Below are positions 18,327 to 27,076 of a stretch of DNA of 64,000 nt, piece by piece. Source of the stretch: Hyphomicrobiaceae bacterium (GTDB taxonomy: Bacteria > Pseudomonadota > Alphaproteobacteria > Rhizobiales > Hyphomicrobiaceae); contig JAGRKV010000051.1 in the NCBI GenBank assembly GCA_020442165.1, positions 124,001-188,000 on the forward strand, read 5' to 3'. Position 1 is the stretch's first letter. Each line of letters starts with the position of its first letter. Under the pieces are notes generated by a model. It was not told the origin of the DNA, made no database searches, and saw only the letters and a program-made list of their open reading frames with translations. The translations under genes were made by a program, and so were the position numbers.

Positions 18327-19314
18327 GCTCGACCCCGTTCTGCTGGGAGCCGCGCTGCTTGCTGCAGTCGCGCTTGGCGCAGTGGTCTACGTGTTTCTGG
18401 AGCCTTATCTTTCCGGTCAGCGGAAGGTGGAAAAGCGCCTGGCCACGATCGCCGAAGGCGAGGTGAGGTCGTCGGCTCGCCGGGGTGCTGCCGAACAGGC
18501 CTCGGCGCGCCGCAAGGCGGTAGCGGATTCTCTCAAGGACCTGGAGAGCCGCCAGAAGGATATCAAGAAGGTCAGTATGCGGCTGCGTCTGGAACGCGCT
18601 GGCATGAACATTCCGATGAAATCGTTCTACATCAGCAGTGCCATCACCGGAGTGGTCTGCACGATCTTTGCGTTCATCTCGTTTCCGACTGCACCACTGG
18701 CAGCGCCCATCATCGGCTTCGTCGGTGCGTTCGGTTTGCCGCGCTGGTACATCGGGCGGGCGACCAAGCGCCGGCAGGCGAAGTTCCTCAAGGAATTCGC
18801 CAACGCGATCGACGTGATCGTGCGCGGCATCAAGTCCGGTCTGCCGCTCAACGAATGTCTTTCAATCATCGCGCGCGAGAGTCCGGATCCAATTTCGACA
18901 GAGTTCGCCGAAGTGGTCGATCAGCAGCGGGTGGGCGTGCCGATCTCGGAATGCCTGGAGCGCATGATGGAGCGTGTGCCGCTGGCCGAAGTGAAATTCT
19001 TCGCGGTGGTCGTGGCGATCCAGCAAAAGGCGGGTGGCAACCTTTCGGAAGCACTGGGCAACCTTTCGGGCGTGCTGCGTGACCGTATCCGTCTGCAGCT
19101 CAAGGTGAAGGCCATGTCGGCGGAAGCAAAGGCCTCAGCCGGCGTGCTTGCCTCGCTACCTCCGATCGTCGGCCTGCTCGTCTATCTTACCTCTCCCCAG
19201 TACATCGAGTTGCTTTGGATCACGCCCAAGGGCCGGTTCATGCTTCTCATCTGCGCATTCTGGATGTTCTGCGGCATCATGGTCATGCGCAAGATGATTA
19301 ACTTCAAATTCTAG
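18319..19314 (+). CDS. tadB: Tad inner-membrane platform protein TadB
   Basis: T2SS-F domain membrane protein (331 aa) that with TadC forms the base of the pilus machine. One N-terminal helix, a basic coiled region (~30-85), a helix pair near 95-140, the T2SSF domain with FANAIDVIVRGIKSGLPLNECL, and two C-terminal helices. The start at MAELDPVLL overlaps the cpaF stop and has GGAGAGG upstream; a longer upstream frame is antiparallel noise within cpaF. Confidence 0.93.
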   Translation: MAELDPVLLGAALLAAVALGAVVYVFLEPYLSGQRKVEKRLATIAEGEVRSSARRGAAEQASARRKAVADSLKDLESRQKDIKKVSMRLRLERAGMNIPMKSFYISSAITGVVCTIFAFISFPTAPLAAPIIGFVGAFGLPRWYIGRATKRRQAKFLKEFANAIDVIVRGIKSGLPLNECLSIIARESPDPISTEFAEVVDQQRVGVPISECLERMMERVPLAEVKFFAVVVAIQQKAGGNLSEALGNLSGVLRDRIRLQLKVKAMSAEAKASAGVLASLPPIVGLLVYLTSPQYIELLWITPKGRFMLLICAFWMFCGIMVMRKMINFKF

Positions 19315-19376
19315 GAAACGTGCATTCCCGCATCCTCCATTGATGGCTGTGGCAAGGTAGACCGAGGACCCGTGCT

Positions 19377-20351
19377 ATGACGGAAATGGCCGAATTCATC
19401 GTCCGACCCGAATTTCTTGTGACGTTGCTTGCGGCGATTGCAATGTTCGCGACCGTTTTGACCATTGCCATGCCGCTGCTGGAACGTGACAGGACGAGCC
19501 AGCGCATGAAAGTGATGGCGGTTGAACGCGACAAGATGCGGGCCTCGCGTTTGGCCGAGATGGCGGCCAAGGATGGCAAGGGCAAGCTGCGGCAGGCGCC
19601 CAAGGGCTACATGGCGCAGGTGGTCGAGAGTCTCGATCTGCGCTCGCGTTTCGATACGGACGAGGCACGGAACAGACTGAAGATGGCGGGTCTGCGCAGC
19701 CAGGCACATCTCGTCACCTACATGTTCTTCCGAGTCGCGCTGCCGCCGATGCTGTTCCTGTTCACGCTGGGCTATGTGTTTGTCGCCGGCTTCCAGTATC
19801 CGCCGGTGGTGAAAATGCTCATCGCGGTTGGTGTTGGTGTCGCAGGCTTCTATCTGCCCAACGTGTTCCTCGAGAACCGCGTGCAGAAGCGGCAGCAGTC
19901 CATTCGCATGGCCTTCCCTGACTCGCTCGACATGCTTCTCATCTGCGTGCAATCAGGCATGTCGGTTGAAGCGGCGTTCGCGCGTGTTGCAAAGGAAGCT
20001 GCGAACCAGTCGCTCGAACTGGCCGAAGAGCTGTCACTGACGACTGCGGAACTGTCGTACCTTCAGGATCGCCGTCTGGCATTCGAGAACCTTGGCAAAC
20101 GCACGGGCATCCCGGGCGTGAAGGCGGTTGCGACCGCGCTCATCCAGGCAGAACGCTACGGTACACCGGTCGGGCAGGCGCTGCGCGTCATGGCGAAAGA
20201 AAATCGCGACTTGCGTTTCTCGGAAGCCGAGAAGAAGGCTGCCGCGTTGCCGCCCAAGCTTACGGTTCCGATGATCGTGTTCTTCCTGCCAGTTCTCTTT
20301 GTCGTCATCATGGGCCCTGCGGTTATCCAGGTGCTGGGCGTCAGAAACTAA
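19377..20351 (+). CDS. tadC: Tad inner-membrane platform protein TadC
   Basis: Second T2SS-F domain protein (324 aa), partner of TadB. N-terminal helix at ~15-35, a cytoplasmic stretch, helices near 115-165, then AFPDSLDMLLICVQSGMSVE with the family pattern, RTGIPGVKAVATALIQAERYGTPVGQALR, and a final hydrophobic segment. CGAGGA ribosome site. It is the last recognised Tad gene in this direction; tadD-like lipoprotein genes were not seen in the window. Confidence 0.92.
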   Translation: MTEMAEFIVRPEFLVTLLAAIAMFATVLTIAMPLLERDRTSQRMKVMAVERDKMRASRLAEMAAKDGKGKLRQAPKGYMAQVVESLDLRSRFDTDEARNRLKMAGLRSQAHLVTYMFFRVALPPMLFLFTLGYVFVAGFQYPPVVKMLIAVGVGVAGFYLPNVFLENRVQKRQQSIRMAFPDSLDMLLICVQSGMSVEAAFARVAKEAANQSLELAEELSLTTAELSYLQDRRLAFENLGKRTGIPGVKAVATALIQAERYGTPVGQALRVMAKENRDLRFSEAEKKAAALPPKLTVPMIVFFLPVLFVVIMGPAVIQVLGVRN

Positions 20352-20595
20352 CAACTGGGCGGTGCCGCCTTCGGGCTGGCGCCGCTATCCGAAGCTGTCA
20401 GCGGGAGCCTCCGGATCGGGGGTCTCGAGGCAACGAAAAACCGCTGATGTCGGCAGATGGCCCAGGCTGTGCGCAGTCCGGGCCATCAGCGTTTCTGGGC
20501 TGCTTGTACGCAATGTTATTTGGGGATTGTGGGGGCTTCCCGGCGTTACAACTGGAGCCAAGGCACATTCGTGCAGGATGAACGGGGCGAAGGTG

Positions 20596-21975
20596 TCAGC
20601 CCAAGAGGTGCTGCATCAGGGCGCGCAGTTCGGCTGGCCGGATGGGCTTATGCAATACTTCACAGCCGAGAGCTTCAGCATCTGAAGAGATCTGCTCGGA
20701 GCGGTCGGCGGTGATGATTACGGCCGGCAACTGAGGGTCGAAGGCACTGCGGATTTTCGTGATTGCCTCGGTGCCCAGATGGCCCATATCCAGGTGGTAA
20801 TCGGCAAGCACGATATCGGGCCTGAAGTCTTCATTGGCGATCAACGTATCGATCTCCGCCAACCCCCTGACGACGTAGGTCGGGCACGACCAGCGGTCCA
20901 GCAGGTCCTGCATGGCCTGGAGAATAAGCGTGTCGTTATCGATGACGAGCACGCGAGCTTCCGCTACTCCGAAAGCCTGGCTCCCCTTTGGCGGCTGGAC
21001 TTCGGTGCGGCGTTCGATGGTTGGGGCGTCCGTGATCGGCAACATCAGAGAGAAGCGCGTGCCCCGGCCTACCCGTGTGCATAGATTGACGGGATGCTCC
21101 AGCGTTTGCGCCATGCGATTGACGATCGAGAGACCGAGGCCGAAACCGGCACGGTGCGCATCGTTGGAGCTTGAGCCGCGCTGGAATTCCTCGAAGATGC
21201 GTTCGCATTCCGCTTCGGGAATTCCAGGCCCGGTGTCCCAAACCTCTATGCGGACTTGCCCACCACGTTTGCGCGCGGCCAGCAGAATCCCACCGTGGCG
21301 TGTGTAGTGAAGCGCGTTGGCCAAAAGGTTCTGCAGGATACGGCGAAGCATCAGCGGATCGGAGAGCACCGCAAGGCCGGCGGAGCGATGGGCGATGCCC
21401 AATTTCTGGGTCGTGATGAGCGGCTGCATGTCGAGAACGAGCGACTGAAACAGGCTTTCCAGGCGAATGGGCTCGATCTGCGGGCGTACTATTCCAGCTT
21501 CCAGTTTCGAAAGATCGAGCATCGTGCGCAGCAGTTCCTCGATCGAGGCGAGTGCGTGATCGACCTGGAGTGCGAGGCGGCGCTGGTCGTCCGAGCCGGT
21601 GCCGTCGATCAAAGCTGAAAGGGACAGCTGGGCGGCATGCAGGGGCTGGAGAACATCGTGGCTGACTGCTGTGAAGAAACGGGTCTTGACCGAATTGGCG
21701 CGTTCCGCCGTGTCACGAGCGGCGGTCAGTTCCTGGTTGGCGGTTTCGAGCTTGTCCAGCGCGTTGTTCAGTTCCTCGGTGCGGATGCGGACCTGACTTT
21801 CCAGACCGATCGCCGTCTGGAACATCGTGTAGGCGTTGGCCTGCTGGTCGAGCGAGCGTTCGACACGGTTCATCAACGCGGCGTTGATCCGCTCGAGCTT
21901 CTGGATCCTGCGTTCAAGCTCAAGCGTCGTTGCGTCTTTCTTATCAGTCTGGGGCAGGCTGGCGGTCGGTCCCAT
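20596..21975 (-). CDS. Hybrid histidine kinase, NahK-like partner of the FIST protein
   Basis: Soluble sensor kinase (459 aa) without membrane helices. N-terminal coiled coil (~15-105: LERRIQKLERIN ... RIRTEELNNALDKLE), HisKA with FFTAVSHDVLQPLHA (phospho-His ~123), HATPase_c with NLLANALHYTR (N box), WDTGPGIPE (G1) and GFGLGLSIV (G2), then a C-terminal receiver with phospho-Asp in IVLADYHLD. No PAS domain and no DNA-binding output. Its start overlaps the stop of the upstream FIST gene (TGATG), so they are translationally coupled. The arrangement matches NosP-NahK pairs of Pseudomonas and Legionella, where NosP binds NO and inhibits kinase autophosphorylation. Ligand and output here are inferred. 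Confidence 0.85.
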   Translation of the reverse strand: MGPTASLPQTDKKDATTLELERRIQKLERINAALMNRVERSLDQQANAYTMFQTAIGLESQVRIRTEELNNALDKLETANQELTAARDTAERANSVKTRFFTAVSHDVLQPLHAAQLSLSALIDGTGSDDQRRLALQVDHALASIEELLRTMLDLSKLEAGIVRPQIEPIRLESLFQSLVLDMQPLITTQKLGIAHRSAGLAVLSDPLMLRRILQNLLANALHYTRHGGILLAARKRGGQVRIEVWDTGPGIPEAECERIFEEFQRGSSSNDAHRAGFGLGLSIVNRMAQTLEHPVNLCTRVGRGTRFSLMLPITDAPTIERRTEVQPPKGSQAFGVAEARVLVIDNDTLILQAMQDLLDRWSCPTYVVRGLAEIDTLIANEDFRPDIVLADYHLDMGHLGTEAITKIRSAFDPQLPAVIITADRSEQISSDAEALGCEVLHKPIRPAELRALMQHLLG

Positions 21976-23144
21976 CACAGGACGGCCTCCGGTTGCCGGC
22001 AACCGAATGCAATGCCCGTCAGTGTCTGATTGAGGTGCATGGCATTGAACTGTTCGCCATAGGTGTGGAAGCCGACGACGTTGAAGCGGCTGTAGATCTC
22101 GTTCAGCTGGTGACGGATCTGCCGGTTTTCCGCATCAAGTCGGCGCAGGATGCAGTCAAAACCGAGTACGGTGTCGATGCCGCCGATCGAACGGTCGACG
22201 CTTTGCAATGTCTTCAAGGTCGACTTGACCATGTCTTGCGGCGTCGCGACTGTGAATACCAAACCTTCGTCGATGGCGCAGAAGAATGTCAGCGATCCAT
22301 CCGGGTTCATGTTGCGGATGGAGCGGCAGTAATGGTCGCCGCCGACGCGGACAACCAGCGGATACGATGCAAAGCTGAAAGGTCCCAGATCGTGCGGCAA
22401 GAGGCCGATCGCTGCTGCATATTCCTGCGCTGCGGGTTCGGCATTGAGTTCATAGACGATGCGCTTTTCGGTATCGGCGGCGGTGACGACGAGCTTGGTG
22501 CCCGTTGGCTCGAAGTTCTGTGTCTTGAACACTTCGAAGGGATGGCTGCTTTCGACAAAAATGAGGAGTGCTGCATGCTGGACGATGCGCCCCTTGTGCA
22601 GGAGCGATGTTTCCCGGAAGGCGAGATCATCGCCCGCCGAGCCACCGATGAGCTGCACGTCGTCCATTGCCCAGTGGATCGCGGCAATGAGCATTTCCTC
22701 CGCATTCGACAGTCCGTCGATGAGGAGGATTGCAAACGCGCGATTGCGCATCGGTGTGCCGTGTCCGCCGAATCGGACTTTCAGCTTTCGCGCCAGTTCG
22801 CTTGCATGTTCGACACCAGATCTGTCGACGTCGGTAATGATTTCAGAAACGATCCGGAAGCCGGCCGCAGGGAAGGCCATGGCGACAATGCCACCTTGCA
22901 TCATGCCATCCGGTGTTATTTCGCCCGACGTCGAGCAACCGGAAATCTCGACATTGGGGTAATGCATGCGCAACAATTCGCCCACCAGCTTGGCATTGTG
23001 CGCGGGTGAATAAAGTACGATCAGGTGCTGGAAGGGGCCACTGCCGAGCTGGGCGGCAATTTCGGCGATTGCCGCGCTGGTGCCTGCCATTCTGCTGGCG
23101 GCTGAGCGAATACCGCTTGCCCCGCGTTTCCGCGTTGCCTCCAC
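21975..23144 (-). CDS. FIST-domain sensor protein, NosP-like
   Basis: FIST N plus FIST C domain protein (389 aa), the architecture and length of the NO-sensing hemoprotein NosP. FIST N contains LIVLYSPAHNAKLVGELL and ISGCSTSGEITPDGM; the middle has QLIGGSAGDDLAF; FIST C has EYAAAIGLLPHDL and GSLTFFCAIDEGLVFTVA. Start is GTG with TTGGAGGACGC upstream. It is first in a two-gene operon with the hybrid kinase. In characterised systems the FIST protein binds NO and controls the adjacent kinase. The nearby denitrification genes make NO a sensible signal, but the heme ligand cannot be shown by reading. Confidence 0.85.
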   Translation of the reverse strand: MEATRKRGASGIRSAASRMAGTSAAIAEIAAQLGSGPFQHLIVLYSPAHNAKLVGELLRMHYPNVEISGCSTSGEITPDGMMQGGIVAMAFPAAGFRIVSEIITDVDRSGVEHASELARKLKVRFGGHGTPMRNRAFAILLIDGLSNAEEMLIAAIHWAMDDVQLIGGSAGDDLAFRETSLLHKGRIVQHAALLIFVESSHPFEVFKTQNFEPTGTKLVVTAADTEKRIVYELNAEPAAQEYAAAIGLLPHDLGPFSFASYPLVVRVGGDHYCRSIRNMNPDGSLTFFCAIDEGLVFTVATPQDMVKSTLKTLQSVDRSIGGIDTVLGFDCILRRLDAENRQIRHQLNEIYSRFNVVGFHTYGEQFNAMHLNQTLTGIAFGCRQPEAVL

Positions 23145-23366
23145 TTTGCGTCCTCCAAAACCCCGCTATTTGAAACAAACGAGGTGTTTATGTTTTGCTA
23201 GAGGGTGCCATAGGTGGCGTTTGCCCGCAATTGGCGGGTGCGTGGATTGCAAACGGGGGCGTTGCGAATGGTGCTGAAATGGGCGCGGTTTCCCGTGAGA
23301 ACGGGCGCTCGCCCGTCCGCTTTGGGGCTCGATAGCCCTGAACGAGTGGTGTGATCCGGAGGTGGT

Positions 23367-23639
23367 TCAGCCGCCAGCCACGGGCGGCCAGACAGCCACG
23401 GCGTCGCCGGCCTTCAAGCGGGCGTTGCCGCGGCTACCGGGCGGCTGAAATACACCATTCAGAAGCACCAGATGGCAGGCTTCGCGCGGGACATTGTGGG
23501 AGTCCAGCAGGCTCAGTATCGTTGTACCTTCTGGGACCTCAACGCGAGCCTCGTTGCGCGTATGACCGGCCGGCAGGTGGGCGCCGAGGGATGCGTAGAG
23601 CTTCAGTGTGACCTGGATCGTGTCTGTGGTTGTCGTCAC
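23367..23639 (-). CDS. MoaD/ThiS-like sulfur carrier of the AOR operon
   Basis: Ubiquitin-fold sulfur carrier (90 aa) ending in the required Gly-Gly (WPPVAGG). Middle motifs VPEGTTILSLLDSHNVP and LKAGDAVAVWPPVAGG match the MoaD/ThiS family. Start GTG with GAGGA close upstream. It sits 24 bp after the FAD-subunit gene, last in the aor operon, so a dedicated role in making or sulfurating the tungstopterin cofactor of the aldehyde oxidoreductase is inferred rather than general molybdopterin synthesis. Confidence 0.8.
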   Translation of the reverse strand: MTTTTDTIQVTLKLYASLGAHLPAGHTRNEARVEVPEGTTILSLLDSHNVPREACHLVLLNGVFQPPGSRGNARLKAGDAVAVWPPVAGG

Positions 23640-23663
23640 TGGTCCTCTGTCTCCACGAAGGTG

Positions 23664-25121
23664 TCAGCCGGCCTTGGCAACAGGTGTATTCGTGTGCGGG
23701 GCAACTGGGCCATAGTTCGGCCGCGCCTGGGAAACGGCAACGTAGGCTTCGCGCAGGCGCTCCGGGGCCTCCAGGAGCTTGTCGCGCCATTCACCCAGAT
23801 GGAAGCCCGTCTGGATCAGGCCTCGCAGCATGCCGACATGATCCGTCATGCCGACGCATTGTGCGCCGATCAGCTTGTCGCCCTCAAATTCCAATTTCAA
23901 ATATTTGAAATTGTCCTCGTCGATAAGTTTCGCCGTCTTTCCAAGAGGTGCGCCCTGCCACAGTCCAAAGGAGGATGAGATGAGGCCCATCGTGTCCAAC
24001 ACGTTCATGTTGAGCGAGCCTTCGTGTGGCGTTGGATGTCCCGCCATGTTCTGCGCGGCGATGCGACCGTGTTCGACGGCGACGGGCTGAATGGCGAGCA
24101 TGTCGGGCTTGCCAGTCGACAAGTCGATGCCCTCGCAACAGTCGCCCGCAGCATAGATGTCGGGAGCGGTGGTCTCCAGGTACTCGTTGACCTTGATGCC
24201 GACGTTGGTTTCAACGCCCGAGCCAACCAGGAAGTTGATGTTGGAGCGAACGCCAACCGCGAGCACTACGAGGGCTGCGGGAACGGAGGTGCCGTCCGAC
24301 AAATCGACGGTGAGCTTTGCGTCAGGCGAATCGCTGCCTTCGCGAATGCCCTCCACTTTCGTGCTGACGCGGACGTCGACACCCTTCTTCTGGCACCAGC
24401 GGCCCAGCATGCCGCCGGCGGTCTCGTCCATCATGCGCGCGACCATGCGCGGCGCGAACTCGACGATGGTGATCTTGCAGCCCTTGAGATAGAGGGCCTC
24501 CAGAATGATGCAGCCGATGAAGCCAGCGCCGACCAGAACGACGGGTGAGCCCTTGTCGGCGTGCTTTAGGATCTCGCGTGCGTCGTTGAGCGTCCAGCAA
24601 GTGTGGACGCCGGGCAGGTTAGCACCCGGCATCGGTGGAATGATCGGCGAGGCGCCGGTGGCAATCAACAGCTTGTCGTAGGGAATGCTCTCGCCGCCGG
24701 ACAGGTGGACCTTGTGGCCCTTGGAATCGATGCCACCGCATCGGCCGACGCGGTATTCGATACCCATCTTTCCATAGTGATCCTCGGTCTGGCGCAGGTA
24801 TGTGCCGCCTTCCTCGATCTTTCCATAAATGTAGTAGGGAATAGCCATGCGCGAGTAGGGCTGCGGCTCCTTCTCGCCATTGATAATGGTGATGCGCGCC
24901 GTCTTATCGATGCTGCGCAATGTTTCAGCGGCGGTTACGCCTGCTGGACCGGCGCCGAGCACCACATAGTCCATTTCGTTCCTCCCGGATTTATCTTTCG
25001 ACACGCTCGAAGCAGCCTGCGGCGGGCGCGCTTTGCCCGGCAGCATTCGTTGCAAGATTCTTGTTAGCATGCCGGGACGGGGAGCGTCGCCCCCGTCCGG
25101 GTTGGATGTGTTCTGGCTCAT
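23664..25121 (-). CDS. aorC: FAD/NAD(P)-binding oxidoreductase subunit of AOR (AorC-like)
   Basis: Pyridine nucleotide-disulfide-type flavoprotein (485 aa from the outer start). The FAD motif VVLGAGPAGVTAAETL begins near residue 52, the second Rossmann motif VVLVGAGFIGCIILEALY lies in the middle, and PDIYAAGDCCEG binds FAD further on. In the Aromatoleum-type AOR complex the third subunit links the Fe-S/W enzyme to NAD+. The ATG at 25121 overlaps the aorB stop (ATGA), but an internal ATG at 24974 with a strong GGGAGGAACGAA site begins right at the FAD domain (436 aa). Either or both may be used. Confidence 0.82.
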   Translation of the reverse strand: MSQNTSNPDGGDAPRPGMLTRILQRMLPGKARPPQAASSVSKDKSGRNEMDYVVLGAGPAGVTAAETLRSIDKTARITIINGEKEPQPYSRMAIPYYIYGKIEEGGTYLRQTEDHYGKMGIEYRVGRCGGIDSKGHKVHLSGGESIPYDKLLIATGASPIIPPMPGANLPGVHTCWTLNDAREILKHADKGSPVVLVGAGFIGCIILEALYLKGCKITIVEFAPRMVARMMDETAGGMLGRWCQKKGVDVRVSTKVEGIREGSDSPDAKLTVDLSDGTSVPAALVVLAVGVRSNINFLVGSGVETNVGIKVNEYLETTAPDIYAAGDCCEGIDLSTGKPDMLAIQPVAVEHGRIAAQNMAGHPTPHEGSLNMNVLDTMGLISSSFGLWQGAPLGKTAKLIDEDNFKYLKLEFEGDKLIGAQCVGMTDHVGMLRGLIQTGFHLGEWRDKLLEAPERLREAYVAVSQARPNYGPVAPHTNTPVAKAG

Positions 25122-26965
25122 AGCTCGAGGCGCGACAGGGTCTCATTGGTCGGCACGCCGTCGTTGGTCCAACCGCGAAGCGCGTAGTACTCGGGCAGCA
25201 TCTTTGCCAGACCGTTGACCAGACCTTGTGCCGGGCCCGTCTTGGCGGGTTCGCTGACAAGGCGTGCTGGCAACGAGTCATCCTTGGCGGTGAAGCCGGC
25301 CTTGTTGTTGAACACGCGCTCCATGTTCCAGATCCGCTCACCCGTCTCCAGCAGGCGCTCAGGCGACCATTCGCCGGTGCAGGCGGCATCCACCTGCGGA
25401 GCGATGTCATTGAGCGTCCAGCCGAACGTGGTGAAGATGCAAAGGCCGGTGGAATCGACCGCCGCTGTTGCGTCCTGGAAAGCCTTGACCAGCGCGGGTT
25501 TGCCGTCAGTCGTCAAGGGATCGGTCTTCTCGGGGATGCCCAGGATCTCGGACGATACCGTATAGGACCTGAGATGGCAGGCGCCGCGGTTGGAAGTGGC
25601 GTAGGTGAGACCCATGCCCTGGATGCCGCGTGAGTCATAGGCCGGGAACTCCTGGCCCTTCACGGACATGGACAGCTCGGGACGGCCGTACTTTGTGCAA
25701 AGACGCAGCGATCCAAGTCCCAGCTCCTTGCCGAAGCCTTCCGCCTTGCCCGTCAGTTCGACGCACTTGACCAGCGCTTCAGCGGAGCCGAACTTCAGGT
25801 CGATGCCGCCGGTCGTTTCCTGGTTGATGAGGCCCAGTTCGTAAAGCTCCATCGCGGCGGAGACGGTCGCGCCGAAGGAAATCGGATCGAGACCCTGCTC
25901 GTTGCAGATGAAGTTGACGTAGGTGAGCGCTTCCAGATCGTCGACGCCGGTGTTGGAGCCGAGTGCCCAGGCGGCTTCGTATTCCAGGCCGCCGGAAGCG
26001 TGCATGTACTGCGGCTTGTTCTGGATCGTGAAGTGCGTCTCGTCGATCTTGGAGATGCGCCCGCAGGCGATCGTGCAGCCGAAGCAAGCCTGGTTGGTCA
26101 GCAAATTGGGTTTGCCGTCCGTCTTGCGCGGCGTCGCCATGGCTTCAGCAGAAATGTCGTGAGCATTCTCAAACTGGACGTCGCGACTGTTGCGGGTCGG
26201 CATGGCACCGGCCTCGTTGATGACGTTCATCAGCACCTGCGTGCCATAGGCGGGCAGGCCGGCGCCGGTGACGGCGTTCTCCTGCAGCACCTTCTTGGCT
26301 TCGCGCGTCGCCTTCATGAACCGCATGCCGTCCTTGACCTTGACGCCGCCGGTGCCGCGCACGGCAACAGCCTTCAAGTTCTTGGAACCCATGACGGCGC
26401 CGACGCCCGAGCGGCCTGCCGCACGGTGCAGGTCGTTGACGATGCAGGAGTAGAGCACCTGGTTTTCACCGGCGACGCCGATCGCGGCGATGTGCATCAT
26501 CGGATCCTGGTGGCGCTTCTTGATCCACTCGTCGGTATCCCACACGCTCTTGCCCCAGATATCGGCAGCATCGCGGATCTCGCATTTGTCGTCGATGATC
26601 GAGATATAGACAGGCTTGGGTGCCTTGCCTTCCACGATCATCATGTCCCAGCCGGCGAACTTGAATTCAGCGCCGAAGTAGCCGCCCGAGTTGGAGCAGG
26701 CGATGGCGTTGGTGAGCGCGCCCTTGGTGACGACGGAGTAGCGTCCGCCGGTCGAGGCGGCCGTGCCGGTCAGCGGTCCGGTGGCGAAGATCAACTTGTT
26801 GTCGGGGCCGAGCGCGTCGACCTTGGGGTCGATCTCCTCGATCAGATACTTGGAGGCCAGGCCGCGCAGACCAAGGTACTTCTGGGCCCAATCCATATTG
26901 AGCGGTTCGGACTTGACGGTGCCTTCGGTGAGGTTGACCCGTAGGATCTTACCATTCCATCCCAT
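25118..26965 (-). CDS. aorB: Tungsten-containing aldehyde:ferredoxin oxidoreductase family subunit
   Basis: Catalytic subunit (615 aa) expected to oxidise aldehydes to acids with a tungsto-bispterin and one [4Fe-4S] cluster. The N-terminus MGWNGKILRVNLTEG and RGLASKYLIEEI are AOR-N hallmarks, with ATGPLTGTAASTGGRYSV in the cofactor domain. Cluster cysteines: CFGCTIACGR in the middle and a distal Cys in STGLCIFTTF. It is about the length of Aromatoleum AorB and Pyrococcus AOR. AGGGAGAG precedes the ATG. Operon order aorA-aorB-aorC-moaD. Substrate range and metal (W rather than Mo) rest on family knowledge. Confidence 0.92.
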   Translation of the reverse strand: MGWNGKILRVNLTEGTVKSEPLNMDWAQKYLGLRGLASKYLIEEIDPKVDALGPDNKLIFATGPLTGTAASTGGRYSVVTKGALTNAIACSNSGGYFGAEFKFAGWDMMIVEGKAPKPVYISIIDDKCEIRDAADIWGKSVWDTDEWIKKRHQDPMMHIAAIGVAGENQVLYSCIVNDLHRAAGRSGVGAVMGSKNLKAVAVRGTGGVKVKDGMRFMKATREAKKVLQENAVTGAGLPAYGTQVLMNVINEAGAMPTRNSRDVQFENAHDISAEAMATPRKTDGKPNLLTNQACFGCTIACGRISKIDETHFTIQNKPQYMHASGGLEYEAAWALGSNTGVDDLEALTYVNFICNEQGLDPISFGATVSAAMELYELGLINQETTGGIDLKFGSAEALVKCVELTGKAEGFGKELGLGSLRLCTKYGRPELSMSVKGQEFPAYDSRGIQGMGLTYATSNRGACHLRSYTVSSEILGIPEKTDPLTTDGKPALVKAFQDATAAVDSTGLCIFTTFGWTLNDIAPQVDAACTGEWSPERLLETGERIWNMERVFNNKAGFTAKDDSLPARLVSEPAKTGPAQGLVNGLAKMLPEYYALRGWTNDGVPTNETLSRLEL

Positions 26966-27076
26966 CGATCTCTCCCTGTGCCGCGGTGGCATGGTCGCAC
27001 CGCGTTTTTGTTCGGGTTGCTTACATGAGCGCGGGCAACCGCGCTTCGATCATCACGTAGGTTGAGGGGCGACCGT

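Noticed and set aside
21930-23009. 359-aa open frame on the plus strand
   Set aside because: Antisense to the FIST-domain gene; no domain, and codon pattern follows the minus-strand gene.
23301-23316. ACGGGC/GCCCGT stem downstream of the MoaD-like gene as operon terminator
   Set aside because: Only 6 bp with a 4-base loop and no T-run on the minus strand; too weak to list as a terminator.
26000-26944. 314-aa open frame on the plus strand
   Set aside because: Antisense to aorB; no recognisable motif.
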